Source of the DNA: Clostridia bacterium
GTDB taxonomy: Bacteria > Bacillota > Clostridia > Oscillospirales > Butyricicoccaceae
Assembly: GCA_029099685.1 (NCBI GenBank)
Contig: JAQXOO010000012.1
Span: 1-64,000, forward strand
Direction of reading: 5' to 3'
DNA: 64,000 nt
The translations under genes and the position numbers were made by a program. Each line of letters starts with the position of its first letter. The stretch's first letter is position 1. The notes under the pieces were generated by a model. The model searched no databases. It was not told the DNA's origin and was given only the letters and a program-made list of their open reading frames with translations. Below, piece after piece: positions 44,524 through 53,274 of this stretch.

Positions 44524-46100
44524 TCAATCTGCCTTTTGCACAGCGTGAGAATATCGGCTTCCAGTACGTGCTGGACGCCCTGAAGCCCTGCTCTCCCTAC
44601 GGCGAGGAGCGGGTGCGGGAGCTGAAACCCTTTGAACCCTGTCAGAAGCCCGAGCTGCAGCGCCAGCTGTCCAACATCCAGCGTGTGCTGACCGTTCTGG
44701 AGGCCCAGTCCATGGACGGCGGAAAAGCAAACGAGCGCCCTCGGGGACCCGTCTGTGACCTGCCCGAGATGCAGACCGAAACAGACCGGCTGCGCCGGAC
44801 TCTGGAACAGGATGAAGGCTGCCAGAAGGCCCTGGACAAGCTGCTGCTGGTGTTCATGACGGTGAAAAACGTCCGTCCCACCGCGCTGAAATGTCTGGAG
44901 GCCACCCTCAACGAGATCGAGCTGTTCGAGATCAAGCGCTTCCTGCTGAAATGCGATGAGATGCTGCCCCTGTTCAATGAGATCCAGCCCGTGCTGCAGC
45001 TGGAGGGCATTTCCCTCCGGGATACCTCCCCCGCGCTGGACCTGCTGGACCCTGAGCACAACCGGGTGGCGTCCTTCTACATCGGAGACGGCTGGTCCGG
45101 GCAGCTCCGTGCTCTGCGCCGGGAAAAGCGGGAACTGGAGGAAAAACTCCGCCGCCTGCCAGACGGGGAGGAGAAGGAGGCGCTTCAGGCCCTCCGTTCC
45201 CGGGTGGCTGCCGATGAGGAGCATGAGGAGATGCGCATCCGGGGCGAGCTGTCCGCGGCGCTGCGGCCTTATGTGGACGACATGCTGCACAACATGGAGA
45301 TGATCGCCGACATCGACCTGACGGTGGAAAAGGCCTGCCTGGCCCTCCGCTACGGCGGCACCATGCCCGTTTTTACCGAAAACACCCTGGAGATGACCGG
45401 CATGGTCAATCCCCAGATCGCCGACGCGGTGGAGGGAAGGGGAAAGAACTTTACGCCGGTATCCATCACCCTGGAAAAGGGCGCCACCGTCATCACCGGG
45501 GCCAACATGGGCGGAAAAAGCGTTGCGCTCAAGACCATCGCTCTGAACATCCTGCTGATCCAGTGCGGCTTTTTCCCCTTTGCCAGCAAAGCCAGCGCGC
45601 CGCTGTTTGACAGTATGTACATCATTTCCGAGGACCTGGAGAACATTGACCGGGGCCTGTCCAGCTTTGGAGGAGAGATGGTGCGCTTCAACCAGGTGGT
45701 CAGGCAGCTGGACGGAGGATTTTCCTTCATCATGCTGGATGAGTTCGCCCGGGGAACCAACCCGGATGAGGGCGCCGCCATCGTTCAGGCGGTCACCCAA
45801 TATCTGAACGGTCAAAACGCCGTCACCGTTCTGGCCACCCATTACGACAACGTGGCCCGGCACGGCTGTGCCCACTATCAGGTTATCGGCCTGAAGGACC
45901 TGAATGTGGAGGAGCTGCAGCGGGAGATCGCCAGCCGCGGCGGAGACGTGGGCGTGGAGCTGATCAGCCGGCATATGAACTACGGCCTTTACCGGGTGGA
46001 AGGCAAACAGGACTGCCCCCGGGATGCCCTGAACATTTGCCGTTTGCTGGGAATGGACCCGGACATCCTGGCCATGGTCGAAAAAAACTATGAAAGCTGA
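44520..46100 (+). CDS. kamC: MutS-like ATPase KamC, lysine 5,6-aminomutase reactivase
   Basis: A 526-residue protein with a helical N-terminal part and a MutS-type ATPase: Walker A GANMGGKS (327-334), signature LSSFGGEM (380-387), Walker B FIMLDE (403-408), and the D-loop ARGTNPDEG. It lacks the mismatch-binding domain of MutS. Such stand-alone MutS cores are named KamC when beside kamB. ATGA overlap with kamB. It ends 12 bases before the promoter of the lysine fermentation operon, and no terminator separates them. Confidence 0.85.
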   Translation: MINLPFAQRENIGFQYVLDALKPCSPYGEERVRELKPFEPCQKPELQRQLSNIQRVLTVLEAQSMDGGKANERPRGPVCDLPEMQTETDRLRRTLEQDEGCQKALDKLLLVFMTVKNVRPTALKCLEATLNEIELFEIKRFLLKCDEMLPLFNEIQPVLQLEGISLRDTSPALDLLDPEHNRVASFYIGDGWSGQLRALRREKRELEEKLRRLPDGEEKEALQALRSRVAADEEHEEMRIRGELSAALRPYVDDMLHNMEMIADIDLTVEKACLALRYGGTMPVFTENTLEMTGMVNPQIADAVEGRGKNFTPVSITLEKGATVITGANMGGKSVALKTIALNILLIQCGFFPFASKASAPLFDSMYIISEDLENIDRGLSSFGGEMVRFNQVVRQLDGGFSFIMLDEFARGTNPDEGAAIVQAVTQYLNGQNAVTVLATHYDNVARHGCAHYQVIGLKDLNVEELQREIASRGGDVGVELISRHMNYGLYRVEGKQDCPRDALNICRLLGMDPDILAMVEKNYES

Positions 46101-46112
46101 TCCAAAAACCTA

Positions 46113-46141
46113 TTGACATCATTTCGACAATCGCTTATAAT
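46113..46141 (+). promoter_or_regulatory. Sigma-A promoter of the lysine fermentation operon
   Basis: TTGACA (46113-46118), 17 bp, TATAAT (46136-46141): a full consensus match, the best promoter in the window. Confidence 0.92.
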
Positions 46142-46159
46142 TTGTATTGCAGGAGAGTC

Positions 46160-46350
46160 TGTTTCAACTGTAAAAAAGTGTATATTTTGGCAATAGAGGC
46201 GCGAAAAATGAGGTAATTGGCCGATGCGAACGGGAAGGGTCCCGAAAGCGGCCGGTGAATGCGTTTTTCGCCGAAAGCGCGTCATGGACTCTTACAGACG
46301 CTCTTGGGAGCTGTGCTCAGTGCACAGTTACTGTCATGTTGACATGAAGC
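46160..46350 (+). promoter_or_regulatory. Lysine riboswitch (L-box) aptamer
   Basis: The leader shows the conserved lysine-aptamer landmarks in order: AGAGGCGCG (46195-46203), a GGTAAT internal element, GGTGAAT before P3, CGCCGAAAGCG (46269-46279), a P4 arm pair AGCGCGTC/GACGCT, CTTGGGAGCTGTGC (46303-46316) pairing through AGCTGTGC/GCACAGTT, then ACTGTC (46330-46335). The order and spacing fit the five-helix junction of L-box RNAs. I could not trace P1 with confidence. A terminator follows at once. The genes downstream degrade lysine. Confidence 0.85.
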
Positions 46351-46395
46351 GCTATTGAACGTAAAGCACGGCTTTGCGTTTAATGGCGCTTTTTT
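46348..46395 (+). terminator. Expression-platform terminator of the lysine riboswitch
   Basis: AGCGCTATTGAACG pairs with CGTTTAATGGCGCT (three mismatches or bulges), followed by TTTTT. Placed 10 bases after the aptamer and 90 bases before kal. Confidence 0.85.
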
Positions 46396-46484
46396 ATAGC
46401 AAATATCCGCAAAATCGCGATTTTCCCTTAATATTTTGCGCGTTGTAGTAAATTAACCATAAAAAATCGTAGGAGGAAACAAAA

Positions 46485-46883
46485 ATGGAAACTGTGAAAT
46501 CTCTGCTGAGACTGCGTATGAGTGCTAAGGATGCCCATTACGGCGGAAATCTGGTGGACGGCGCCCACATGGTGCACCTGTTCGGCGACGTGGCTACCGA
46601 GCTGCTGATCCGTCAGGACGGCGACGAGGGCCTGTTCTGCGCTTATGACAACATCGAGTTCCTGGCTCCCGTTTTCGCCGGCGACTACATTGAGGCCGAG
46701 GGTGAGATCACCAAGGTCGGCAACACTTCCCGCAAGATGAAGTTCGAAGCCCGCAAGGTCATCGTTTCCCGCCCCGACATCAACGATTCCGCCGCTGATG
46801 TTCTGCCGGAGCCCATCGTGGTCTGCCGCGCTACCGGCACCTGCGTCACTCCCAAGGATAAGCAGAACGTCCCCCGCAAGTAA
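46485..46883 (+). CDS. kal: 3-aminobutyryl-CoA ammonia-lyase
   Basis: Kal removes ammonia from 3-aminobutyryl-CoA to give crotonyl-CoA in lysine fermentation. The 132-residue protein has a single hotdog fold ([37 protein letters not shown]), as in the known enzyme. AGGAGGAAAC precedes the ATG. First gene of the riboswitch-controlled operon; codons are strongly biased, typical of abundant proteins. Confidence 0.92.
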   Translation: METVKSLLRLRMSAKDAHYGGNLVDGAHMVHLFGDVATELLIRQDGDEGLFCAYDNIEFLAPVFAGDYIEAEGEITKVGNTSRKMKFEARKVIVSRPDINDSAADVLPEPIVVCRATGTCVTPKDKQNVPRK

Positions 46884-46910
46884 GTTTGCGCTGGAAAGGA
46901 TTGATACAAC

Positions 46911-47732
46911 ATGGAAAAGCTGATCATTACCGCCGCTATCTGCGGCGCTGAAGTCACCAAGGAGCACAATCCCGCCGTCCCCTACACCAAGGAGGAGATG
47001 GTCCGCGAGGCCAAGTCCGCTTATGATGCCGGCGCCGCCGTCATTCATGTGCATGTCCGCACCGATGACGGTACGCCTACCCAGTCCCGGGAGCGCTTCG
47101 CCGAGATCCTGCCCGCCATTCAGGAAGCCTGCCCCGGCGCGATCCTGATCCCCTCTACCGGCGGCGCCACCGGCATGACTCCCGAAGAGCGCCTGCAGCC
47201 CACCGAGCTGATGCCCGAAATGGCCACTCTGGACTGCGGCACCTGCAACTTCGGCGATGACATCTTTGTCAACGATATGCCCACCATGCGTGCTTTCGGT
47301 AAGCGCATGATCGAGAACAACATCAAGCCCGAGTACGAGTGCTTTGAGGTCGGCCATCTGGATACCGTCCTGGCCATGGCCAACAAGGGTCTGGTCCCCG
47401 GCGCTCCCATGCAGTTCAACTTCGTCCTGGGTGTCAACGGCTGTATGCCCGCCACTCCCGAAAACCTGGCTTTCCTGGTGAACAAGATCCCCGCCGGTTC
47501 CACCTGGACTGTCACCGGCGTCGGCCGCGGCGCCTGGCCCATGGCCGCTACCGGCATCATCATGGGCGGCCATGTCCGCGTGGGCTTTGAGGACAACATC
47601 TACCTGTCCCGCGGCAATAAGGCCAAGTCCAACGGCGAGCTGGTGGAAAAGGTCGTCCGCCTGGCCAAGGAGCTGGGCCGCGAGATCGCCACTCCCGCCG
47701 AAGCCCGCGAGATCCTGGGCCTGAAGAAGTAA
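46911..47732 (+). CDS. kce: 3-keto-5-aminohexanoate cleavage enzyme
   Basis: Kce (BKACE family) reacts 3-keto-5-aminohexanoate with acetyl-CoA to give acetoacetate and 3-aminobutyryl-CoA. The 273-residue TIM barrel has zinc ligands His46 and His48 in IHVHVR and a later Glu in VGFEDN, matching the family's metal site. Full length; 27-base gap after kal. Confidence 0.95.
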   Translation: MEKLIITAAICGAEVTKEHNPAVPYTKEEMVREAKSAYDAGAAVIHVHVRTDDGTPTQSRERFAEILPAIQEACPGAILIPSTGGATGMTPEERLQPTELMPEMATLDCGTCNFGDDIFVNDMPTMRAFGKRMIENNIKPEYECFEVGHLDTVLAMANKGLVPGAPMQFNFVLGVNGCMPATPENLAFLVNKIPAGSTWTVTGVGRGAWPMAATGIIMGGHVRVGFEDNIYLSRGNKAKSNGELVEKVVRLAKELGREIATPAEAREILGLKK

Positions 47733-47783
47733 GTCAGCCATCCGCTTTATACAAATAAATTATATTTTAGGAGGAAACTACCC

Positions 47784-48833
47784 ATGTCCATGAAAGGCAA
47801 CAAGTACGGCACTCACCGCGTTATCGAGCCCAAGGGCGTTCTGACCCAGGCCGCCTGGAAGGTCGACAACGACATGACCAAGCGTTATTCCAACGAGATC
47901 ATCTGCAACGTCACCTCTCTGAACGTTGACTCCGCTTCCTTCACTCAGATCGAAGAAGCCTGCGGCGGCGATGAGAAGAAGATCGGCGAAATGATCATGG
48001 GTATCGTTGCCGAGCGCGGCAAGCAGCAGAACCCCGTTACCGGTTCCGGCGGTATGTTCAAGGGTGAAGTCGCCTGGATCGGCGAAGACCTGCTGGCCAA
48101 GCCCGATTTCGACCTGAAGGTCGGCGACAAGATCGTCTCCCTGGTCTCCCTGTCCATGACTCCTCTGAAGATCGAGAAGATCCTGGCTGTCCACAAGGAT
48201 ATCGACCGCGTCGACATCGTCGGCCAGGCCGTCCTGTTTGAGTCTGCCCTGTACGCCAAGATGCCCGAAGATATGTCCGAGCCTCTGGCTCTGGCTGCTC
48301 TGGACGTGGCCGGTGCTCCCGCTCAGGCCCGCAAGCTGCCTCATGAGGGCGACAGCGTCCTGATCCTGGGCGCCAACGGCAAGTCCGGCGTTCTGTGCGG
48401 CTACGAGGCCATGAAGAAGGTCGGCCCCAAAGGCAAGGTCGTGGGCGTCGTCCGCAATCCCAAGCAGGTCCCCGGCCTGATGGAGCTGGGCGTCTACACT
48501 GACGTGATCGTTGCTGACTGCACCAAGCCCGTCGAGGTTATGGAGGCTGCTCTGGCCGCCAACGATGGCAAGGAATATGACCTGTCCATCTGCTGCGTCA
48601 ACATCGAGTCCTGCGAGATGTCTGCCATCCTGCCCGTCCGCGATGACGGCAAGGTCTACTTCTTCTCCATGGCCACCAGCTTCACCAAGGCTGCTCTGGG
48701 CGCCGAGGGCATCGGCAAGGACGTGGAAATGATCATCGGCAACGGCTACACCAAGAACCATGCCAAGATCACTCTGGACGTTCTGCGTGAGTCCGAGAAG
48801 CTGCGCAAGCTGTTCGACGAAAAGTACGTCTAA
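47784..48833 (+). CDS. kdd: L-erythro-3,5-diaminohexanoate dehydrogenase
   Basis: Kdd oxidatively deaminates 3,5-diaminohexanoate to 3-keto-5-aminohexanoate with NAD(P). The 349-residue protein has a dinucleotide-binding segment VLILGANGKSGVLCGYEAM in the middle and the family's N-terminal GTHRVIEPKGVLTQAAWK. AGGAGGAAAC ribosome site. A strong hairpin separates it from kamA. Confidence 0.94.
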   Translation: MSMKGNKYGTHRVIEPKGVLTQAAWKVDNDMTKRYSNEIICNVTSLNVDSASFTQIEEACGGDEKKIGEMIMGIVAERGKQQNPVTGSGGMFKGEVAWIGEDLLAKPDFDLKVGDKIVSLVSLSMTPLKIEKILAVHKDIDRVDIVGQAVLFESALYAKMPEDMSEPLALAALDVAGAPAQARKLPHEGDSVLILGANGKSGVLCGYEAMKKVGPKGKVVGVVRNPKQVPGLMELGVYTDVIVADCTKPVEVMEAALAANDGKEYDLSICCVNIESCEMSAILPVRDDGKVYFFSMATSFTKAALGAEGIGKDVEMIIGNGYTKNHAKITLDVLRESEKLRKLFDEKYV

Positions 48834-48854
48834 TCGCCACTCCAAAACATACGG

Positions 48855-48881
48855 ACCTGCAGGAGTTCGCCTCCTGCAGGT
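48855..48881 (+). terminator. Intercistronic hairpin between kdd and kamA
   Basis: ACCTGCAGGAG/CTCCTGCAGGT with a 5-base loop, followed by TTCTCCC. The T run is short, so it may only lower downstream transcription or guard the 3' end of the kal-kce-kdd part. Confidence 0.6.
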
Positions 48882-48932
48882 TTCTCCCTAAAAATTGTCA
48901 ATTTTTTAACGAGATAAAGGAGCGTAATCGCA

Positions 48933-50192
48933 ATGAGAAAGAGCAGAGAAAACGGCCTGTTCCTGGACATTCCCGACGAGCAGTGGAATGACTGGCATTG
49001 GCAGGTTGAAAACCGTATCGAGACGCTGGACGAGCTGAAGAAGTACGTCAACCTGACCAAGGAAGAGGAAGAGGGCGTTGCCACCACTCTGGGCAAGCTG
49101 CGCATGGCCATCACCCCTTATTACCTGTCCCTGATCGACCTGAACGATCCCCTGGATCCCATCCGCAAACAGGCGATCCCCACCGGCGCCGAGCTGGAGT
49201 TTGCCCCCTATGAAGAGGCGGACCCCCTGCACGAGGATACCGACTCCTCCTGCCCCGGTCTGACCCATCGTTATCCCGACCGTGTTCTGTTCCTCATCAC
49301 GGACCAGTGCTCCATGTACTGCCGTCATTGTACCCGCCGCCGCTTCGCCGGTCAGCATGACTGCGAAGTGCCCAAGCAGCAGATCGACAACTGCATCGAA
49401 TACATCCGCAACCATCCCGAGGTCCGCGACGTGCTGTTGTCCGGCGGTGACTGCCTGATGGTTTCTGACGAGATGCTGGAGTACATCATCAGCCGCGTCC
49501 GCGAGATTCCCCACGTGGAGATCATCCGTATGGGCTCCCGTACCCCCGTTGTCATGCCTCAGCGTATCACCCCCGAGCTGTGCAATATGCTGAAGAAGTA
49601 TCATCCCGTGTGGCTGAACACCCACTTCAACCATCCCAACGAGATCACCGAGGAAGCTGCCCGCGCCACCGCCATGCTGGCTGACGCCGGTATCCCCCTG
49701 GGCAACCAGAGCGTTCTGCTGGCCGGCGTCAACGACTGCGTCCATGTGATGCTGAAGCTGGTCAACCAGCTGGTCCGCATCCGCGTCCGTCCCTACTACA
49801 TCTACTGCTGCGATCCCTCTCTGGGTCTGAGCCACTTCCGCACCCCCGTTTCCAAGGGCATCGAGATCATGGAAGCTCTGCGCGGCCATACCTCCGGTTA
49901 CTGCGTGCCCACCTTCGTGGTGGATGCTCCCGGCGGCGGCGGCAAGACACCCGTTATGCCCACCTATGTCATCTCCCAGACTCCCCGCAAGGTCATCCTG
50001 CGTAACTTCGAGGGCGTTATCACCACTTATACCGAGCCTGAGCATTACGAGAACAAGTGCAACTGCCCCGTCTGCACCGGCAAGGAAACTCCCAAGATCC
50101 CCAAGACTGGTGTCGCCGGCCTGGCCCAGGGCGTTGAGCAGAAGTATCTGGAGCCCACCAAGCTGCTGCGCAGAGACCGTCATCATCACTAA
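48933..50192 (+). CDS. kamA: Lysine 2,3-aminomutase
   Basis: KamA is a radical SAM/PLP enzyme that turns L-lysine into beta-lysine, the first step of fermentation. The 419-residue protein carries the cluster motif at Cys126, Cys130 and Cys133 (CSMYCRHC), the PLP Lys in DAPGGGGKTPVMP, and the C-terminal zinc-site Cys (KCNCPVCTG). Length matches the clostridial enzyme. AAAGGAGCG ribosome site 12 bases upstream. Confidence 0.97.
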   Translation: MRKSRENGLFLDIPDEQWNDWHWQVENRIETLDELKKYVNLTKEEEEGVATTLGKLRMAITPYYLSLIDLNDPLDPIRKQAIPTGAELEFAPYEEADPLHEDTDSSCPGLTHRYPDRVLFLITDQCSMYCRHCTRRRFAGQHDCEVPKQQIDNCIEYIRNHPEVRDVLLSGGDCLMVSDEMLEYIISRVREIPHVEIIRMGSRTPVVMPQRITPELCNMLKKYHPVWLNTHFNHPNEITEEAARATAMLADAGIPLGNQSVLLAGVNDCVHVMLKLVNQLVRIRVRPYYIYCCDPSLGLSHFRTPVSKGIEIMEALRGHTSGYCVPTFVVDAPGGGGKTPVMPTYVISQTPRKVILRNFEGVITTYTEPEHYENKCNCPVCTGKETPKIPKTGVAGLAQGVEQKYLEPTKLLRRDRHHH

Positions 50193-50219
50193 GTTTTTTT
50201 GACAGAAGAAAGGCGAAGT

Positions 50220-51782
50220 ATGGAAAGCAAACTGAATCTGAACATGGAGCTGGTGGAAAAGGCTCGTGCCAGCGCCGCTAAGGTCGCCGACGATGTTCAG
50301 GAGTTCATTGATGCGCATACTACCGTCACAGTCGAGCGGGCGGTTTGCCGCCTGCTCGGCATTGACGGCGTGAATGACGTCGATGTGCCCCTGCCCAACG
50401 TGGTCGTAGACCATCTGCATGAAAAAGGCATCCTGCCCGGCGGCGCTGCCTTCTACGTGGGCAACGCCATGGCCGAGTACGGCATCGATCCCCAGCAGGT
50501 GGCTGAAAAGATCAGCGCCGGCGAGCTGGATCTGACCCGCGTCCCCGTGCATACCGCTGAAGAAGTGCGCGCCGCTATCATGCCCGTTGTCAACGCAACG
50601 CTGGAGCGCATCAATAACAACGTGGCCACCCGCAACGCCTTCCTGAAGGAATTCGGCGATAAGGAAGGCCCCTATCTGTACATTATCGTTGCTACCGGCA
50701 ACATCTACGAGGATATCATCCAGGCGAAGGCCGGCGCTAAGCAGGGCGCCGATATCATCGCCGTTATCCGCACCACCGGCCAGTCCCTGCTGGACTATGT
50801 GCCTTACGGCGCCACTACCGAGGGCTTCGGCGGCACCTATGCCACTCAGGAGAACTTCCGCCTGATGCGCACCGCGCTGGACGAGGTGGGCAAGGAGCAG
50901 AAGCGCTATATTCGTCTGTGCAACTACTGCTCCGGCCTGTGCATGCCTGAGATCGCCGCCATGGGCGCTCTGGAGCGCCTGGACGTGATGCTGAACGACG
51001 CTCTGTACGGCATCCTGTTCCGCGACATCAATATGCAGCGCACCATCGTTGACCAGTATTTCTCCCGCGTCATCAACGGCTATGCCGGCGTCATCATCAA
51101 CACCGGTGAGGACAACTATCTGACCACCGACGACGCCATCACCAGCGCCCACACCGTTCTGGCTTCCCAGTTCCTGAACGAGGCCTTTGCTCTGCGCGCC
51201 GGTATGCGCGAGGAGCAGATGGGTCTGGGCCATGCCTTTGAGATGGATCCCTCCGTGGAGAACACTTTCCTGTATGAGCTGGCGCAGGCGCAGATGGCCC
51301 GCGAGATCTTCCCCAAGGCTCCTCTGAAGTATATGCCTCCCACGAAGTTCATGACCGGCAACATCTTCCGCGGCCACATCCAGGATGCCCTGTTCAACAT
51401 GGTCGCCATCCTGACCGGCCAGCGCCTGCAGCTGCTGGGCATGATGACCGAGGCTATCCACACCCCCTTCATGTCTGACCGCGCCCTGTCCATCGAAAAC
51501 GCGCAGTACATCTTCCGCACCATGAAGGATTTGGGTGCCGAGCTGACCTATAAAGAGGGCGGCATCATCCAGTCCCGCGCCAACGAAGTTCTGACCAAGG
51601 CTACCGACCTGCTGGCTGAGATCGAGAAGCTGGGCCTGTTCACCACCATTGAAAAGGGCATCTTTGCCGATGTCAAGCGTCCCAAGGATGGCGGTAAGGG
51701 TCTGAACGGCGTCGTCATCAAGAGCGCCGAGTATTTCAACCCCTTCATTGAACTGATGAAAGGCAAGGTGGCTGCAGAATGA
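50220..51782 (+). CDS. kamD: Lysine 5,6-aminomutase alpha subunit
   Basis: KamD is the PLP-barrel subunit of the B12-dependent mutase that moves the terminal amino group of beta-lysine to C5. The product has 520 residues, near the known 516. Conserved segments such as GADIIAVIRTTGQSLLDYVP and LCNYCSGLCMPEIA are present. I use the ATG at 50220 (AGAAAGGCG upstream), not the in-frame start seven codons earlier. Overlaps kamE by ATGA. Confidence 0.96.
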   Translation: MESKLNLNMELVEKARASAAKVADDVQEFIDAHTTVTVERAVCRLLGIDGVNDVDVPLPNVVVDHLHEKGILPGGAAFYVGNAMAEYGIDPQQVAEKISAGELDLTRVPVHTAEEVRAAIMPVVNATLERINNNVATRNAFLKEFGDKEGPYLYIIVATGNIYEDIIQAKAGAKQGADIIAVIRTTGQSLLDYVPYGATTEGFGGTYATQENFRLMRTALDEVGKEQKRYIRLCNYCSGLCMPEIAAMGALERLDVMLNDALYGILFRDINMQRTIVDQYFSRVINGYAGVIINTGEDNYLTTDDAITSAHTVLASQFLNEAFALRAGMREEQMGLGHAFEMDPSVENTFLYELAQAQMAREIFPKAPLKYMPPTKFMTGNIFRGHIQDALFNMVAILTGQRLQLLGMMTEAIHTPFMSDRALSIENAQYIFRTMKDLGAELTYKEGGIIQSRANEVLTKATDLLAEIEKLGLFTTIEKGIFADVKRPKDGGKGLNGVVIKSAEYFNPFIELMKGKVAAE

Positions 51783-52567
51783 GTTCCGGACTGTACAATA
51801 CCCACAAAGCGGATTTCGATACCACTCTGGATCTGACCAGGCTGAAGCCCTACGGCGACACCATGAACGACGGTAAGGTCCAGACCAGCTTCACCCTGCC
51901 CATCAAGGATGACGCACGCGGTGAAGAGGCTGCCCGCCAGATCGCCAAGAAGATGGGTCTGGAAGAGCCCAACGTGGCTTTCCACCAGGCTCTGGACAAA
52001 GAGTTCACCTTCTATGTGGTCTACGGCAGCTGTGTCCATACCATCAACTATGACGAGATCCACGTTATGACCGTGGAATCTGATGTCATGAGCATGGAAG
52101 AGACCAACGAGTATATCCAGAAGAACATCGGCCGCAAGGTCGTCATGGTGGGCGCTTCCACCGGTACCGATGCGCATACCGTCGGTATCGACGCCATCAT
52201 GAACCGTAAGGGCTTCGCCGGTCACTACGGCCTGGAGCGTTACGAGATGATCGAAGCGTACAACCTGGGCAGCCAGGTCCCCAACGAAGAGTTCATCAAG
52301 AAGGCTCTGGAGCTGAAGGCCGATGTGCTGATGGTCTCTCAGACCGTCACCCAGAAGGATGTTCATATCCAGAACCTGACGGAGCTCATCGAGCTGCTGG
52401 AAGCCGAAGGCCTGCGCGACAAGTTCGTTGTGGTCTGCGGCGGTCCCCGCATCACCCATGAGCTGGCCAAGGAGCTGGGCTATGATGCAGGCTTCGGCGC
52501 CGGCACTTATGCCGATGATGTTGCCAGCTTTGCTGTCGCAGAGATGGTCAAGCGCGGCATGAAATAA
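51779..52567 (+). CDS. kamE: Lysine 5,6-aminomutase beta subunit
   Basis: KamE binds adenosylcobalamin and supplies the lysine that holds PLP in the resting enzyme. The 262-residue protein has the B12 motif Asp-x-His-x-x-Gly at 131-136 (DAHTVG) and Lys144 (NRKGF), the exact position of the internal-aldimine lysine in the characterised enzyme. Rossmann-like B12 domain follows. Confidence 0.97.
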   Translation: MSSGLYNTHKADFDTTLDLTRLKPYGDTMNDGKVQTSFTLPIKDDARGEEAARQIAKKMGLEEPNVAFHQALDKEFTFYVVYGSCVHTINYDEIHVMTVESDVMSMEETNEYIQKNIGRKVVMVGASTGTDAHTVGIDAIMNRKGFAGHYGLERYEMIEAYNLGSQVPNEEFIKKALELKADVLMVSQTVTQKDVHIQNLTELIELLEAEGLRDKFVVVCGGPRITHELAKELGYDAGFGAGTYADDVASFAVAEMVKRGMK

Positions 52568-52593
52568 GAAAATCTTTAAGGAGGTTTTTTGAC

Positions 52594-53274
52594 ATGAAGA
52601 ACAAGTTCATTTCCGCTAAGGAAGCTGCTGCCCTGGTCAAGGATGGCGACTTCATCATGGTCGGTGGTTTTCTGGGTCATGGTACCCCCGATTCTATCAT
52701 CAAGGAACTGGCTGACAGCGACGTCAAGGATCTGACGGTTGCTGTCAATGACACCGGTTTCCCCGAGGGCGCTGAGAAGCACGGCTTCCGCGGCGTCAGC
52801 GAACTGGTCGCCCGCCACAAGGTGAAGACTCTGTATGCCAGCCACATCGGCACCAACCCCGAGACCGGCAAGCAGATGAGCGAGGGCACCATGGATGTCC
52901 GTCTGACTCCTCAGGGCACTCTGGCTGAAAAGATTCGCGCCGGCGGCTTCGGCCTGGGCGGCGTTCTGACTCCCACCGGTATCGGTACCGATATCGCCGA
53001 GGGCAAGCAGGTCATCAATGTGGATGGTAAGGACTATCTGCTGGAGACCGCTCTGAAGGGCGATGTCTGTCTGATCAAGGGTTCCATCGTGGATAAGCTG
53101 GGCAACGTCTACTACAAGGGCACCACCAAGAACTTCTGCCCCCTGATGGCTGCGGCCTGTAAGACCGTCATCGTTGAGGCTGAAAAGCTGGTCGAGCCCG
53201 GTGAGATCGCTCCCGAAGACGTCATGACTCCCTTCGTCCTGGTGGACTATATCGTGGTAGGAGGTAACAACTAA
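52594..53274 (+). CDS. atoD: Butyryl-CoA:acetoacetate CoA-transferase, alpha subunit
   Basis: A 226-residue family I CoA-transferase alpha subunit (ISAKEAAALVKDGDFIMVGGFLG; GTLAEKIRAGGFGLGG). With AtoA it moves CoA from butyryl-CoA to the acetoacetate made by Kce, releasing butyrate and saving the thioester. AAGGAGG ribosome site. Stop overlaps the atoA start (TAATG). Confidence 0.93.
   Translation: MKNKFISAKEAAALVKDGDFIMVGGFLGHGTPDSIIKELADSDVKDLTVAVNDTGFPEGAEKHGFRGVSELVARHKVKTLYASHIGTNPETGKQMSEGTMDVRLTPQGTLAEKIRAGGFGLGGVLTPTGIGTDIAEGKQVINVDGKDYLLETALKGDVCLIKGSIVDKLGNVYYKGTTKNFCPLMAAACKTVIVEAEKLVEPGEIAPEDVMTPFVLVDYIVVGGNN

Noticed and set aside
48906..51461. 851-codon open frame on the minus strand
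   Set aside because: Antisense to kamA and kamD, whose active-site residues are all intact; the reverse product has the His/Asp/Leu-rich composition of a mirror frame.
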